Assembly: GCA_902622745.1 (NCBI GenBank)
Contig: CACNQW010000007.1
Span: 1-49,880 of the forward strand
Direction of reading: 5' to 3'
DNA: 49,880 nucleotides
DNA from: an uncultured SAR116 cluster alpha proteobacterium
GTDB taxonomy: Bacteria; Pseudomonadota; Alphaproteobacteria; Puniceispirillales; Marisalimonadaceae
Shown here: positions 33,501 to 42,000 of the stretch, piece by piece
Layout of the letters: every line of letters starts with the position of its first letter
Numbering within the stretch: position 1 is the stretch's first letter
The notes under the pieces: model-generated
The model's database searches: none
Told to the model about the DNA's origin: nothing
Seen by the model: the letters and a program-made list of their open reading frames with translations, nothing else
Translations under genes and position numbers: made by a program

Positions 33501-35239
33501 ATGAGTTGATCCAATATACTGGTAAAACTGCTACAACTTTTACTGGATTAACAAGAGGTGTTGGAGGCACAACTGCTGCAGCTCATAATGATGATGTTTC
33601 CATTTTTCAAGATTTAGGAATAACAGATGATTGGGTGGATGAAAATGACCCAGCATTGAAAATAGCATATGATACATCAGCACAAAATTTCACTTTGCAA
33701 GGTGTTCCTTCAAAAATTGGAACATCAACATCTAGTAAAATGTTTTCTTTTTCTGCATTTGCTCCTGGAGAAGGAACTGGATCTAACGCTATCGGACTTA
33801 AAACGTTAGCTAACAAAGCCACAGCAAATATTGGTGGTGGTGCAGTATTAAAAGCTGAATCAGTTGTATTTAAAGGTGATCAGATCGCTGCTGATACACA
33901 AAGAGCTTTTGGTGTAGAAGTTGAGTATAATAACTTGACAAGAAAGTTTGATATTTCAAGTGGAACTACTGGTGAAAATATACCTGCTAACTCAGCTGTA
34001 GGCGTAGGTGATGCAGGACAAGCTTCTTCAAATATTGAAATTGGAAGATTAGCTATTGTTGATGGTGTAGCTACTGCTGCAACAACTGGAACAGGTGGAA
34101 CTAACGCTCTATTGGGTGTTAATGCTACCACTGCTATATCAACCGCAACAGGTGAAGGAGCTGGTAAAGGATTGCAATCGACAGCAGCTGTGTTAACTGG
34201 AAAAACATCTAATGAAGATTTATCTGAAGACTTCTTTTTATCCGAGGCAGCGGAAGAAACTATATTTGTTGTTAACGTAAATGATATTACAGCTGCTATT
34301 AAGGTACCAGAAGGAGTTTATAACGGAACACAATTAGCAACGGCTCTTCAAGAGAGAATCAATCAAATGGAAGATAGTTCAGGTAATACTGTTAATGGTG
34401 TAACAGTAGTTTATGACACAGTTTCAAATTCTTTCAATTTTACTACAGGAACAACAGGTGCAAAAAGTAAAATTTTTGTATCTGGAAGTACAAGATTAGG
34501 ATTAGATGATTTAGAATTACAGACAGGATCTACTCCTTCATTTGTGAACATGGCCAATGCTACGGCACAATCAGCAACCGGACAGTCATTATTTGTTAAC
34601 GATGCAGGGACAACAACAACATTGGCTCCCGATAGTGCTTGGACACCTACTACTAACGGTACTTTTGCAAAAGTTTATTTAAGACCAGGTGAATTGACAT
34701 TTGATACACAAGGAAACCTAGTTAGTCCAATTCAAAAAGTAGGCTATAAAGGTGACTTTGCAGCAAACGCCGATTTAGATCAGTCTGCATTATCTATAGA
34801 TCTTGATTTAAATTTTAATGGATCTACACAATTTGCATCAGATTTTAATGTAAGATCTGTAACTCAAGATGGTCAAACTGTAGGTAAACTTGATGGTCTA
34901 GATGTTGCATCTAACGGATTAGTAAGTGCTAACTACACAAATGGTTTGAACATCGCCTTAGGAAGATTAGTTACAGTTAATTTTAACAACCAAAATGGTT
35001 TAAAACAGATTGGTAATGCTACATATGTGGAAACATCAGTTTCTGGTGTGGCAGATGTGGGCGAGGCTGGTGCAGATGGTTATGGAACAATACTTTCAGG
35101 TTCTCTAGAAAGATCAAATGTGGATATCACTGAAGAACTTGTAAACCTAATTACTGCCCAGAGAAACTTCCAGGCCAACGCTAAAACTATCGAGACAAAT
35201 ACAACTCTAACTCAGGCAATTATCCAAATTAGAGCATAA
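30581..35239 (+). CDS. flgE: Giant flagellar hook protein FlgE (1552 aa)
   Basis: Hook subunit with intact ends: N-terminal 'SFYTALTGLNGSQADISATS' + 'NNIANVATTGYKRSKAEFGD', central 'NALDLAISGQGFFALRP' near residue 82, and C-terminal 'GSLERSNVDITEELVNLITA' + 'QRNFQANAKTIETNTTLTQ'. Usual FlgE proteins have about 400-900 aa, so this one is roughly two to four times the size. The extra mass sits in the surface-exposed middle. It includes four tandem modules (about residues 694-1009) with 'TVDDTTGF', 'IKIG..E...YTG.T.TTFTG.TRG..GTTAAAH', a pattern known from phage virion proteins. AAGGAG lies before the ATG. No stop or frameshift interrupts the frame. Confidence 0.95.
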   Translation: MSFYTALTGLNGSQADISATSNNIANVATTGYKRSKAEFGDIFATSPLQNASSSIGSGTILKGIKQQFTQGNVTSSLNALDLAISGQGFFALRPSLTTNQTVYTRNGSFSVNNDRFVVDSAGQFVLALPVSNDGSVQGGEIADAKPLKLELEAGEAKATKNLALSVNLPASSTVFANADDFDPSNPETFNSSTSVTIFDNLGNPVIATAFFIKTQAASGDNVTHKYQTKFIVDGREVEPSLTEAISPTGQTLVVDRFGQVIPIDEKPQIISVAQTQPLFFLDDLANKTTSKAATISNKVLEDAAFTTTAPSITVVTDPLQYYTTYEANPTLNKSTYWGKDFLTVRVDDTTGSAAFKSIDIRPGTYTAASLAKEVQRAINAGLGDDSKLSIDPVTDGSFSIQFNQLDNNDELQTLTAINVDLMKDSFVTEDLFSTTSGIENVASPNFKREEFLAHAQLRINDALNRAGVSADGATNNASTYGVSSALFARATGTKLTGAVQETEVLSFTYKQPSTELTNEQAATDETKFLLHSYYNNSPLLKVFEKSLDVKAVSGNTMVQDASGTLKVFVNDPDDTISTTSFPTEVYLAGEFDTTTSTVNNLKYNGAKFSVSSAGTDANGNKFLNLKSDSTAAINITDTKIKVLHTSSKDVDAYFEGGSDIFDNQTTHFGSKRIVLKELNKHAYLNKDVKQPSTQLNGALTSSSTTTITVDDVTGFPSTGGTIKIGTTEVTYSATDASTNEITISSTDFSSNNIVDDTAVTLVSFTEGIISDFRDELRNTVTAGALASNNPAAGGTLTVGSTAGFPATGTIKIGNEKLSYTGLTATTFTGIQRGVDGTTAAATPTIKLNDTSGSGTDDLTATETTITYDTLSNGPLPDKGTILIGTEQITYTGKTSTTLTGLTRGANGTTAAAHDNNADITILPEVSLVESIEGLGLERRHTLINNASNITDAATTITVDDTTGFDDNGFLRIENELIQYTGKTATTFTGLTRGVGGTTAAAHNDDVSIFQDLGITDDWVDENDPALKIAYDTSAQNFTLQGVPSKIGTSTSSKMFSFSAFAPGEGTGSNAIGLKTLANKATANIGGGAVLKAESVVFKGDQIAADTQRAFGVEVEYNNLTRKFDISSGTTGENIPANSAVGVGDAGQASSNIEIGRLAIVDGVATAATTGTGGTNALLGVNATTAISTATGEGAGKGLQSTAAVLTGKTSNEDLSEDFFLSEAAEETIFVVNVNDITAAIKVPEGVYNGTQLATALQERINQMEDSSGNTVNGVTVVYDTVSNSFNFTTGTTGAKSKIFVSGSTRLGLDDLELQTGSTPSFVNMANATAQSATGQSLFVNDAGTTTTLAPDSAWTPTTNGTFAKVYLRPGELTFDTQGNLVSPIQKVGYKGDFAANADLDQSALSIDLDLNFNGSTQFASDFNVRSVTQDGQTVGKLDGLDVASNGLVSANYTNGLNIALGRLVTVNFNNQNGLKQIGNATYVETSVSGVADVGEAGADGYGTILSGSLERSNVDITEELVNLITAQRNFQANAKTIETNTTLTQAIIQIRA
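32662..33606 (+). repeat. Four tandem TGF/IGxE/TGLTRG modules inside flgE
   Basis: Protein-level repeats of 65-75 residues start near 32662, 32920, 33127 and 33409. Each has a 'TITVDD.TGF' strand, 'IKIG.E.I.YTG' and, in copies 2-4, 'TTFTG..RG..GTTAAA'. Copies 3 and 4 are also clearly alike in DNA (about 33245-33320 against 33515-33590), which points to relatively recent duplication. Confidence 0.8.
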
Positions 35240-35257
35240 ATAAAAAGGTTTTATTAA

Positions 35258-36013
35258 ATGGACAAAAGTATATTTACAGCTTTGAATAGCATGCAGATTT
35301 TGAAAAACAATCAATCTGTTACTTCTCAAAATTTATCAAACACTAATGTACCTGGTTTTAAAAAAGATATTCATGCAAACTTTGGATCATTATACCTTGA
35401 CAGAGAAAAGGGTATAGATCCAAGAGTTTTTGCTTTGAGTGATGTTGGTGCATTTGACAATAGCCAAGGAGCTTTAAGTCCTACAGAAAGACCTTTAGAT
35501 TTATCAATTGATGGTGATGGATTTTTTATTGTTAATCCTAAAAATGGAAACCAAGCTTTATCAAGAAGAGGGGACCTAAAAATTGATGAAAATCGTATTC
35601 TAATTGATAATACAGGTGCTCAGATTTTGTCAGTAGATTTAGAACCAATTGAAGTGCCTCCTTTTCAGAAAATTTCAATTGCAAAAGATGGATTAATTAC
35701 CATTCAACCTCTTAATGCTGAGCCAGGGCAAGAAATTATTGTTGGACAAATTGGTACAACAAGAGGTACAGAAAATGTAAAGTTAGTTAAATCTTTAGAT
35801 GGCTATATCCGAACTGAAGACGGTGGAATACCTGAACCTGATCAATTATCTACTATTGTCTCTGGTTTTCTAGAGAGTTCTAACGTTAAAAGTGTAGATC
35901 AAATAGTAGCTGGAATAGAACAAGCAAGAGCTTTTGAAATAAATGTAAAGTTCATAACAACTGCACAAGAACTCGATGAGGCTGGGGCAAGCTTAATGAG
36001 AATACCAAATTAA
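35258..36013 (+). CDS. flgF: Flagellar proximal rod protein FlgF
   Basis: A 251-aa rod protein. N-terminal 'QSVTSQNLSNTNVPGFKKDI' replaces the usual NNIAN..T.GFK with NLSNTNVPGFK, as in alphaproteobacterial FlgF. 'RPLDLSIDGDGFFIVNP' near residue 83 and the C-terminal 'GFLESSNVKSVDQIVAGIEQ' with 'ARAFEINVKFITTAQELDE' complete the family pattern. It lies 18 nt after flgE, and a terminator-like hairpin follows 24 nt after its stop. Confidence 0.93.
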   Translation: MDKSIFTALNSMQILKNNQSVTSQNLSNTNVPGFKKDIHANFGSLYLDREKGIDPRVFALSDVGAFDNSQGALSPTERPLDLSIDGDGFFIVNPKNGNQALSRRGDLKIDENRILIDNTGAQILSVDLEPIEVPPFQKISIAKDGLITIQPLNAEPGQEIIVGQIGTTRGTENVKLVKSLDGYIRTEDGGIPEPDQLSTIVSGFLESSNVKSVDQIVAGIEQARAFEINVKFITTAQELDEAGASLMRIPN

Positions 36014-36018
36014 ATTTT

Positions 36019-36036
36019 TTGGCATATGTATTGCAA
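36019..36036 (+). promoter_or_regulatory. Sigma-54 promoter for flgG-flgH-flgI-flgJ-flgK-flgL
   Basis: TTGGCATATGTATTGCAA satisfies GG-N10-GC. The predicted transcript start is about 36046, inside the left arm of the terminator-like hairpin that follows. Confidence 0.8.
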
Positions 36037-36037
36037 A

Positions 36038-36069
36038 CTCCTAATAGATAAATATTAGGAGTTTTTTTT
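36038..36069 (+). terminator. Intrinsic terminator whose right arm is the flgG Shine-Dalgarno
   Basis: A 9-bp perfect stem (36038-36046 with 36053-36061) has a 6-nt loop and is followed by eight T (36062-36069) and then directly by the flgG ATG. The right arm carries the AGGAG ribosome-binding site of flgG. Transcripts coming from flgF would fold and stop, or at least mask this site. Transcripts from the sigma-54 start near 36046 lack the left arm and leave it free. Confidence 0.7.
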
Positions 36070-36855
36070 ATGTCAAATGCAATGCATGTAGCTAAAACAG
36101 GATTAAATGCACAGAATAAACGAATGCAAGTTATTTCAAATAATTTAGCTAACGTAAACACAACTGGTTTTAAAAGAGATAGAGCAAATTTTGAGTCATT
36201 ACTATATCAAGTATTAAAAACTTCTGGTGCACAAACAACTGGTGAGACTAGAAATGTTTCAGGTTTTAATGTTGGGACTGGCGTAAAAATTATTAATACT
36301 GATAAACTTTTTACTCAAGGCAATATTATCACAACTGATAATGCATTAGACATTGCAATTGATGGCAGTGGATTTTTTCAAATTTTAAATCCTGATGGAA
36401 CTCTTTCATATACTAGAGCAGGAACTTTTGGAAAAAGTGCTGAAGGATTATTGACTACGCAAGCAGGTTTCGTTCTACAACCAGAAATAGAAATTCCTGA
36501 GGGTGTTACTTCTATAAATATATCTTCTGATGGAATAGTTTCTGTTCAAGTGCCTGGTCAGGTCGAAGCAGAGGAGGTAGGACAATTACAACTCGCAGAT
36601 TTCGCAAATCCAACGGGGTTACAACCAATAGGACAGAATTTACTTATTGAAACACCAGCAAGTGGTCCTCCAATTGTTGAAAATCCATTCACAAATGGTT
36701 TTGGAAAATTAGTTCAAGGTGCTTTAGAAAGCTCTAATGTAAATGTGGTTCAAGAATTAGTTGACATGATCGAAACTCAAAGAGCTTATGAAATTAATTC
36801 AAAAGCAATTTCTGGAGTTGATGACATGTTAAGGTTTGTTAATCAAAATTTATAA
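36070..36855 (+). CDS. flgG: Flagellar distal rod protein FlgG
   Basis: A 261-aa distal rod protein. 'MQVISNNLANVNTTGFKRDR' near residue 20, 'LVYQ..'-like 'FESLLYQVLKTSGAQT', 'NALDIAIDGSGFFQILNPDG' near residue 92 and 'GALESSNVNVVQELVDMIET' + 'QRAYEINSKAISGVDDML' at the end are all diagnostic for FlgG. AGGAG 8 nt before the ATG is embedded in the terminator hairpin. It is the first gene of a long sigma-54 operon. Confidence 0.96.
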   Translation: MSNAMHVAKTGLNAQNKRMQVISNNLANVNTTGFKRDRANFESLLYQVLKTSGAQTTGETRNVSGFNVGTGVKIINTDKLFTQGNIITTDNALDIAIDGSGFFQILNPDGTLSYTRAGTFGKSAEGLLTTQAGFVLQPEIEIPEGVTSINISSDGIVSVQVPGQVEAEEVGQLQLADFANPTGLQPIGQNLLIETPASGPPIVENPFTNGFGKLVQGALESSNVNVVQELVDMIETQRAYEINSKAISGVDDMLRFVNQNL

Positions 36856-36876
36856 GAATATAAAGAAGATTAAAAA

Positions 36877-37542
36877 ATGAAAAAGATAATTTTAAGTTTT
36901 ATATCAATTTTAATGTTAAATAATTGTTCAACTTATGTTGAAGAAGCAATCAATAAAGATTTCAAACCACTTGTTCCAACAATTGCTGAAATGCAAGCAA
37001 CCAAATCAAATAACGGTGCAATATATAGTACTTCGTCACCTGGATTGTTTTCTTCAGACAAGAGAGCTCATCAAGTTGGTGATATTTTAACAGTTCAATT
37101 GAATGAAACATTTTCTTCAACCAAATCTGTAACTAGTCAAAGTGCGAAAGAGGATTCGGTTGGCGCTGAGGTTGGACCAACTGGATTATTAAAAAATTTT
37201 ATTGGAATGGGTGGGAGTGTTGCTAAATCAAATTCATTTAAAGGATCTGGTTCAGCATCTCAGTCAAATTCTTTGACAGGTTTTATATCAGCTACAGTAG
37301 TAAAAGTTTATCCAAATGGTAATTTAGAAATAAAAGGTCAAAAAAGATTAAGGTTAACAGATGGATCGGAGTATGTAAGGTTAGCTGGGATAGTTAGACC
37401 TCAAGACATAAGTGCCTCAAATACAGTTTCTTCAAATTTAATTGCAGAAGCTCAAATTGAGTATGTTGGATCTGGAACTTTATCAAATGAATCTACACCA
37501 GGTTGGGGAAGTAAATTTATAAGAGCAATTTCACCATTTTAG
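36877..37542 (+). CDS. flgH: L-ring lipoprotein FlgH
   Basis: An outer-membrane lipoprotein of 221 aa: signal peptide with lipobox 'LNNC' ending at residue 17, then the FlgH pattern '[20 protein letters not shown]' + '[16 protein letters not shown]', '[20 protein letters not shown]' and '[17 protein letters not shown]'. It forms the L ring of the basal body, bushing the rod through the outer membrane. It lies 21 nt after flgG and 8 nt before flgI. Confidence 0.95.
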   Translation: MKKIILSFISILMLNNCSTYVEEAINKDFKPLVPTIAEMQATKSNNGAIYSTSSPGLFSSDKRAHQVGDILTVQLNETFSSTKSVTSQSAKEDSVGAEVGPTGLLKNFIGMGGSVAKSNSFKGSGSASQSNSLTGFISATVVKVYPNGNLEIKGQKRLRLTDGSEYVRLAGIVRPQDISASNTVSSNLIAEAQIEYVGSGTLSNESTPGWGSKFIRAISPF

Positions 37543-37550
37543 GAGAAACT

Positions 37551-38690
37551 ATGAAATTTGAAAAAAAATTATTTTTAATTATTTCACTACTTACTCTTAT
37601 TTTTTCTATAATAAGTCAATCAAAAGCAGATCGATTAAAAGATCTCGTAAGTTTTGCAGGAATAAGAAATAATCAGCTACTTGGATATGGTCTTGTTGTT
37701 GGTTTAGATGGAACTGGAGACTCAGCATCTAACTTAACACTTCAAAGTATGGCATCTACAGTCTCGCAATTCGGCTTGAAGGTTGGTCCTGCTGATATAA
37801 GCGCGAAAAATGCTGCCGCAGTAATGGTTACTTCTGAACTGAGGCCATTTACAAAAATTGGACAGACTATCAATGTAACAGTTTCTTCAATGGGAAAAGC
37901 AAAAAGTTTGAGAGGTGGCACTTTGTTAATGACACCTTTAAAAGGCGCTGATGGACAAGTTTATGCTATCGCACAAGGAAATCTTGCAGTAGGTGGTTTT
38001 GGAGTTGAAGGTAAAGATGGTTCATCTTTATCTGTTAACATTCCAACAGTTGGATCAATTGCGAATGGAGCCACAGTTGAAAAAATGGTAGAAACTCCTT
38101 TTATAAAAAATAAAAACTTTGTAATGAATTTGCATCAAGGAGATTTCACTACTGCAAATAGAATTGTTGAAGAAATTAATAAGTTGTTTGGACCAGGTGT
38201 GTCCAGAGCATTGGATGGAACTTCAATAAGTGTAAATGCACCAAATGATCCTTCTCAAAAAGTATCATTTATGAGTTTATTAGAAAATATTGAAGTAAAA
38301 CCAGCTTCACCAGTTGCAAGAGTTGTTGTTAATGCGAGAACAGGAACTGTTGTAATTGGAGGCGATGTAAGGGTAACGCCTGCAGCTGTTAGCCACGGTA
38401 GTCTGACTGTTAAAGTTCAAGAAAATACAACAACAACACCAGGTCAAACAACTACTACACAAAATGCTAATACTACGGTTACAAACACTACAGATCCAGT
38501 CACCAATGAAGACTCTGAAATAACTGCTGGCGCTGATAAGGTGTCTGCTTTTGTGTTTGATGCTGGTACAACTCTCTCTGATATTGTTGATGCTATTAAT
38601 GCAATAGGGACAAATAGTGCTGACTTAGTGGCTATTCTAGAAGCTTTAAGAGAAGCAGGGGCTTTAAGAGCTCAGATGATTATTATTTGA
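37551..38690 (+). CDS. flgI: P-ring protein FlgI
   Basis: A periplasmic ring protein of 379 aa with a signal peptide (cleavage near SKA-DR). '[20 protein letters not shown]' + '[14 protein letters not shown]' at the mature N-terminus, '[20 protein letters not shown]' near residue 82 and the terminal '[20 protein letters not shown]' are standard. The stretch at about residues 292-323 is unusually Thr/Asn-rich ('[19 protein letters not shown]'); this loop is variable in the family. AGGAG precedes the ATG. It assembles around the rod with help from FlgA. Confidence 0.96.
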   Translation: MKFEKKLFLIISLLTLIFSIISQSKADRLKDLVSFAGIRNNQLLGYGLVVGLDGTGDSASNLTLQSMASTVSQFGLKVGPADISAKNAAAVMVTSELRPFTKIGQTINVTVSSMGKAKSLRGGTLLMTPLKGADGQVYAIAQGNLAVGGFGVEGKDGSSLSVNIPTVGSIANGATVEKMVETPFIKNKNFVMNLHQGDFTTANRIVEEINKLFGPGVSRALDGTSISVNAPNDPSQKVSFMSLLENIEVKPASPVARVVVNARTGTVVIGGDVRVTPAAVSHGSLTVKVQENTTTTPGQTTTTQNANTTVTNTTDPVTNEDSEITAGADKVSAFVFDAGTTLSDIVDAINAIGTNSADLVAILEALREAGALRAQMIII

Positions 38691-38699
38691 GTGAATAAA

Positions 38700-39023
38700 A
38701 TGGATAACATTAGTATAAAATTTAATTCAAAACTGAAAAATCTAAATCATGGTAACGCTAGCAAATTAAATTCTGATAAGAAATTAAATGAGTTAAAAGA
38801 AATTTCCAATCAGTTTGAATCAATTTTTATTAATCAAATTTTAAAACAAGCAAGAAAAAACAAAATAGAAAATGGTCTTTTTGATTCAGAAGCGATTAGT
38901 ACATTTAATACCATGATTGATGAACAATATTCTGAGATTTTATCGAAAAAGACAAATTTTGGAATCTCAGAAGCTTTGTTTAATCAGTTCAAAAATCAAG
39001 TTGTTAATGAAAGAAAAAAATAA
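38700..39023 (+). CDS. flgJ: FlgJ-type rod-binding protein without muramidase domain
   Basis: A 107-110 aa protein with only the N-terminal rod-cap domain of FlgJ: 'LKEISNQFESIFINQILKQA', 'NGLFDSEAISTFNTMIDEQY' and 'SEILSKKTNFGISEALFNQF'. The C-terminal glucosaminidase domain of enterobacterial FlgJ is absent, as in most alphaproteobacteria, so another enzyme must open the peptidoglycan. The start is either GTG at 38691, touching the flgI stop, or ATG at 38700; the ATG is preferred. flgK starts at the very next nucleotide after its stop. Confidence 0.85.
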   Translation: MDNISIKFNSKLKNLNHGNASKLNSDKKLNELKEISNQFESIFINQILKQARKNKIENGLFDSEAISTFNTMIDEQYSEILSKKTNFGISEALFNQFKNQVVNERKK

Positions 39024-42000
39024 ATGGCTAGTTTATTTGAAATAGGTAAATCCGGTGTTCAAGCTTATAGACAAGCTTTATCAGTTACTGGTCAAAATAT
39101 AGCTAACGTAAATACCGAAGGATATAATAAAAGAGCCGCTGACCTCGAGGAAGTTCCCAGTGTTCAAGGTGGTGTGACAAATGTACCTGATCAGTCAGGA
39201 TTGGGTGTTAGAGTAAATCAAATCAGAAGATCTTTTGATGCATTTTTAGCAGAAAATCTAAGAAACACAAATGGTGAACAACAAAAATTGGACGGGCTTG
39301 TAGACAAATTAAATAAATTAGAAAATATGTTACTTCCAAGTGATAGCGATCTTGGTACTTTCATAGGAAGATTTTTTAGTTCTTTACAAGATGTTGCATC
39401 CAGACCTGATGAATTGTCAGCTAGAACTGTAGCTTTAGAAAATGGAAAAGCTTTAGCAAACTCATTTAATACTTATGATAATCAATTAAAAAACTTTAAA
39501 TCAACTTCTCATAGTGAAGTAAAAGACAATTTAAAAGTGGTTAATTCACTTGTAGACCAATTGGCACAAGTTAATAAGTTGATTATGAGTGGAGGTTCAA
39601 AAAATTCATCACCTGATGTTTTAGATGCACGTGATAATTTACTTTTAGATTTATCTAAGTTTATAAATTTTACAGTTGATTATGGTGAAAAAAATGATGC
39701 AATTGTCAAATTAGGTAATTCTGGAAACGGGAAAATTTTACTTGAAAAAACAAATAAGTCTACCTTATTAAGCGAAATTCAAGAAGATCGATTAATTTTC
39801 AAAATGTCTCGAAATGCTATAAATACAACAATAAATGATATATCAGCTGGATTAATTGGTGGCATAAGAGACTTTTTTAATTTTGTCAACGAAGTTCAAA
39901 AAGAAATAAATGAATTAGCAAATAGATTATCCAAAGATTTTAACGAAATCCAACAAAGTGGCATTGATTTAAATGGAAGAAATGGTAATTCAATGTTTTC
40001 TATTAATTCTATGAAACCAATCATAAATGATAGTGACAAGCGTTTTAATGTAGAAATGATTACTGGTAATGAAAACATTATAAACCAAGAAAAAATGATA
40101 TTTAAGTATATTGCAAAATCAAATAGTTGGGAAGTTTCAAACTCTGATGGAATTAAATTATATTCAAATAATGACCTTAATTTTAAAGGTTTTAGTTTAA
40201 ATATATCTGGAAATTTACTTGATAATGATCAATTTATTGTTCAACCATCTTTATCTAAAGCAGCTGCTTTTTCCTTCTTATTAAAAGACCCCACATCGAT
40301 AGCAGCAGCATCAAAGCAATTAATTTCTGCTAGTTTAAATAACGTAAGCCAAGCAAATTTAAATGTCATAGGTAAAGAAAACATAATTAATAAAAGTAAT
40401 GTAAAAAATATTGATGAAATATTTTCCTCATCTAATAATCCACTACTTTCGACAACTTTTTTAAATGAAGGTGCATTTACTATTATCCCACCAAATAGTG
40501 ATGTCGTTAATTTAGCTTCTTTATCAAATCAATCGTCTGCTCAATTCAATATTTTTGACAGTCAAATAAGAGGTTTTTCAAACATAACAATAAATTTATC
40601 AGATGGTAATTCAGTAACATTAACTTCTGCAACAGAAGATCCTGGTGACGGCATCAAATCAGTTAAAGAGTTAGCGGAGTTTTTAAACTCTGGATTGGCA
40701 TTAGACGGAAAAAATCAACAAAATTTTAGAAAATTTGGTTTATTTGCTTCTGGTGGAGATGGTGGGTTAACAATTAAATCAAGTAACGCTGATGTTACTT
40801 CAGCTTCAATCTTATCAAATGGAAATACATTTTCAGCAAGTATATCACAGCTTGAAGCTTCAGATGTTGCGGCAAGTAAAATTCAATTGTTTACAAGAGA
40901 TGGAAGGCATATTTCTGGTAGTGCGTTAAGTTCATCTGAAATTGCTAAATTTTTAAAGGAAAGTAATGGTTTTTTAAAAAATGCAGAATATAAAAATGAT
41001 TATTTAAATTTAAATTATAGAGGTTTAAATCATAAAAGAATAACAACATCTGGCGACTTTTTTTTAGACTTTGGATCTAACATTAGTTATGACAAACAAG
41101 CAACAGATAATGATGGTTTGTTTACAAACAAAAATGCAACAAGTCTAAGTGGGTCATTAACTTTAGATGGTGATTTGGCAAATTCTAATGATTTAGATTC
41201 TTTTGTTACAATAACAAGTACTGGAAATGATTCCTCAGTTGATTTTACTGTAAAAGGTTATGATCAAGATGGAAGTTTCCAAACTGAAACTTTCCGTGGT
41301 GGCAATGAAACGAGTGTGACAGGAACTAAAATTTTTAAATCTATATCATCTATTTCTGCAAGCACTAACCCTTCTGGTGAACTCAAAATAGGGATGAAAG
41401 CATCAGGGTATAATTTAAAAATTACAAATGATAATGATCAATCTCAAACTATATCTGTTCCGATTAACTCATCGGCTTATTATACTGCAAAAAAATTAAA
41501 TGAAAACTTGGCTGGAACTGGGGTCGTTGCTACTGCTAAAACTAGATTAGCTTTTGGACCATTAATTAAATCAGGTGCTGGAACTTTTAGTTTTGATTTA
41601 AAAGGCAGTAATACAGATAAAGTTTCAATAACAACTACTGTTGATGCAAATGATTTATCAGGCTTAGCAAGACAAATAAATCAGTTTACATCACAAACAA
41701 ATGTTAGAGCTATAAATACCAGCACTTTTGATAGAATTATTTTGGTTTCTGATGATGGTTATGATATTGAAATGACCAATATTGTTTCGCCTTCTGATTT
41801 TAAAATGGTAACTTTAAATGATGAATTTGAATTACTGACAGTTCCAATTAACGTTGACATTGATGATACAAATGAAAATACAATATTTGTAAAAGGAAAT
41901 ATAAGATTTAGCTCAAGTTCAAGTTTTACTTCTCAAATTGACAGCGGCAACATTTTGAGTGCTTCGCAAAGTCCATCTTTTAATAGTCTTTACGATATTA

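Noticed and set aside
30988-34131. Several long minus-strand open frames opposite flgE
   Set aside because: They have no Shine-Dalgarno or domain sense and arise from the Thr/Ala/Gly-rich coding strand; the same holds for frames opposite flgK.
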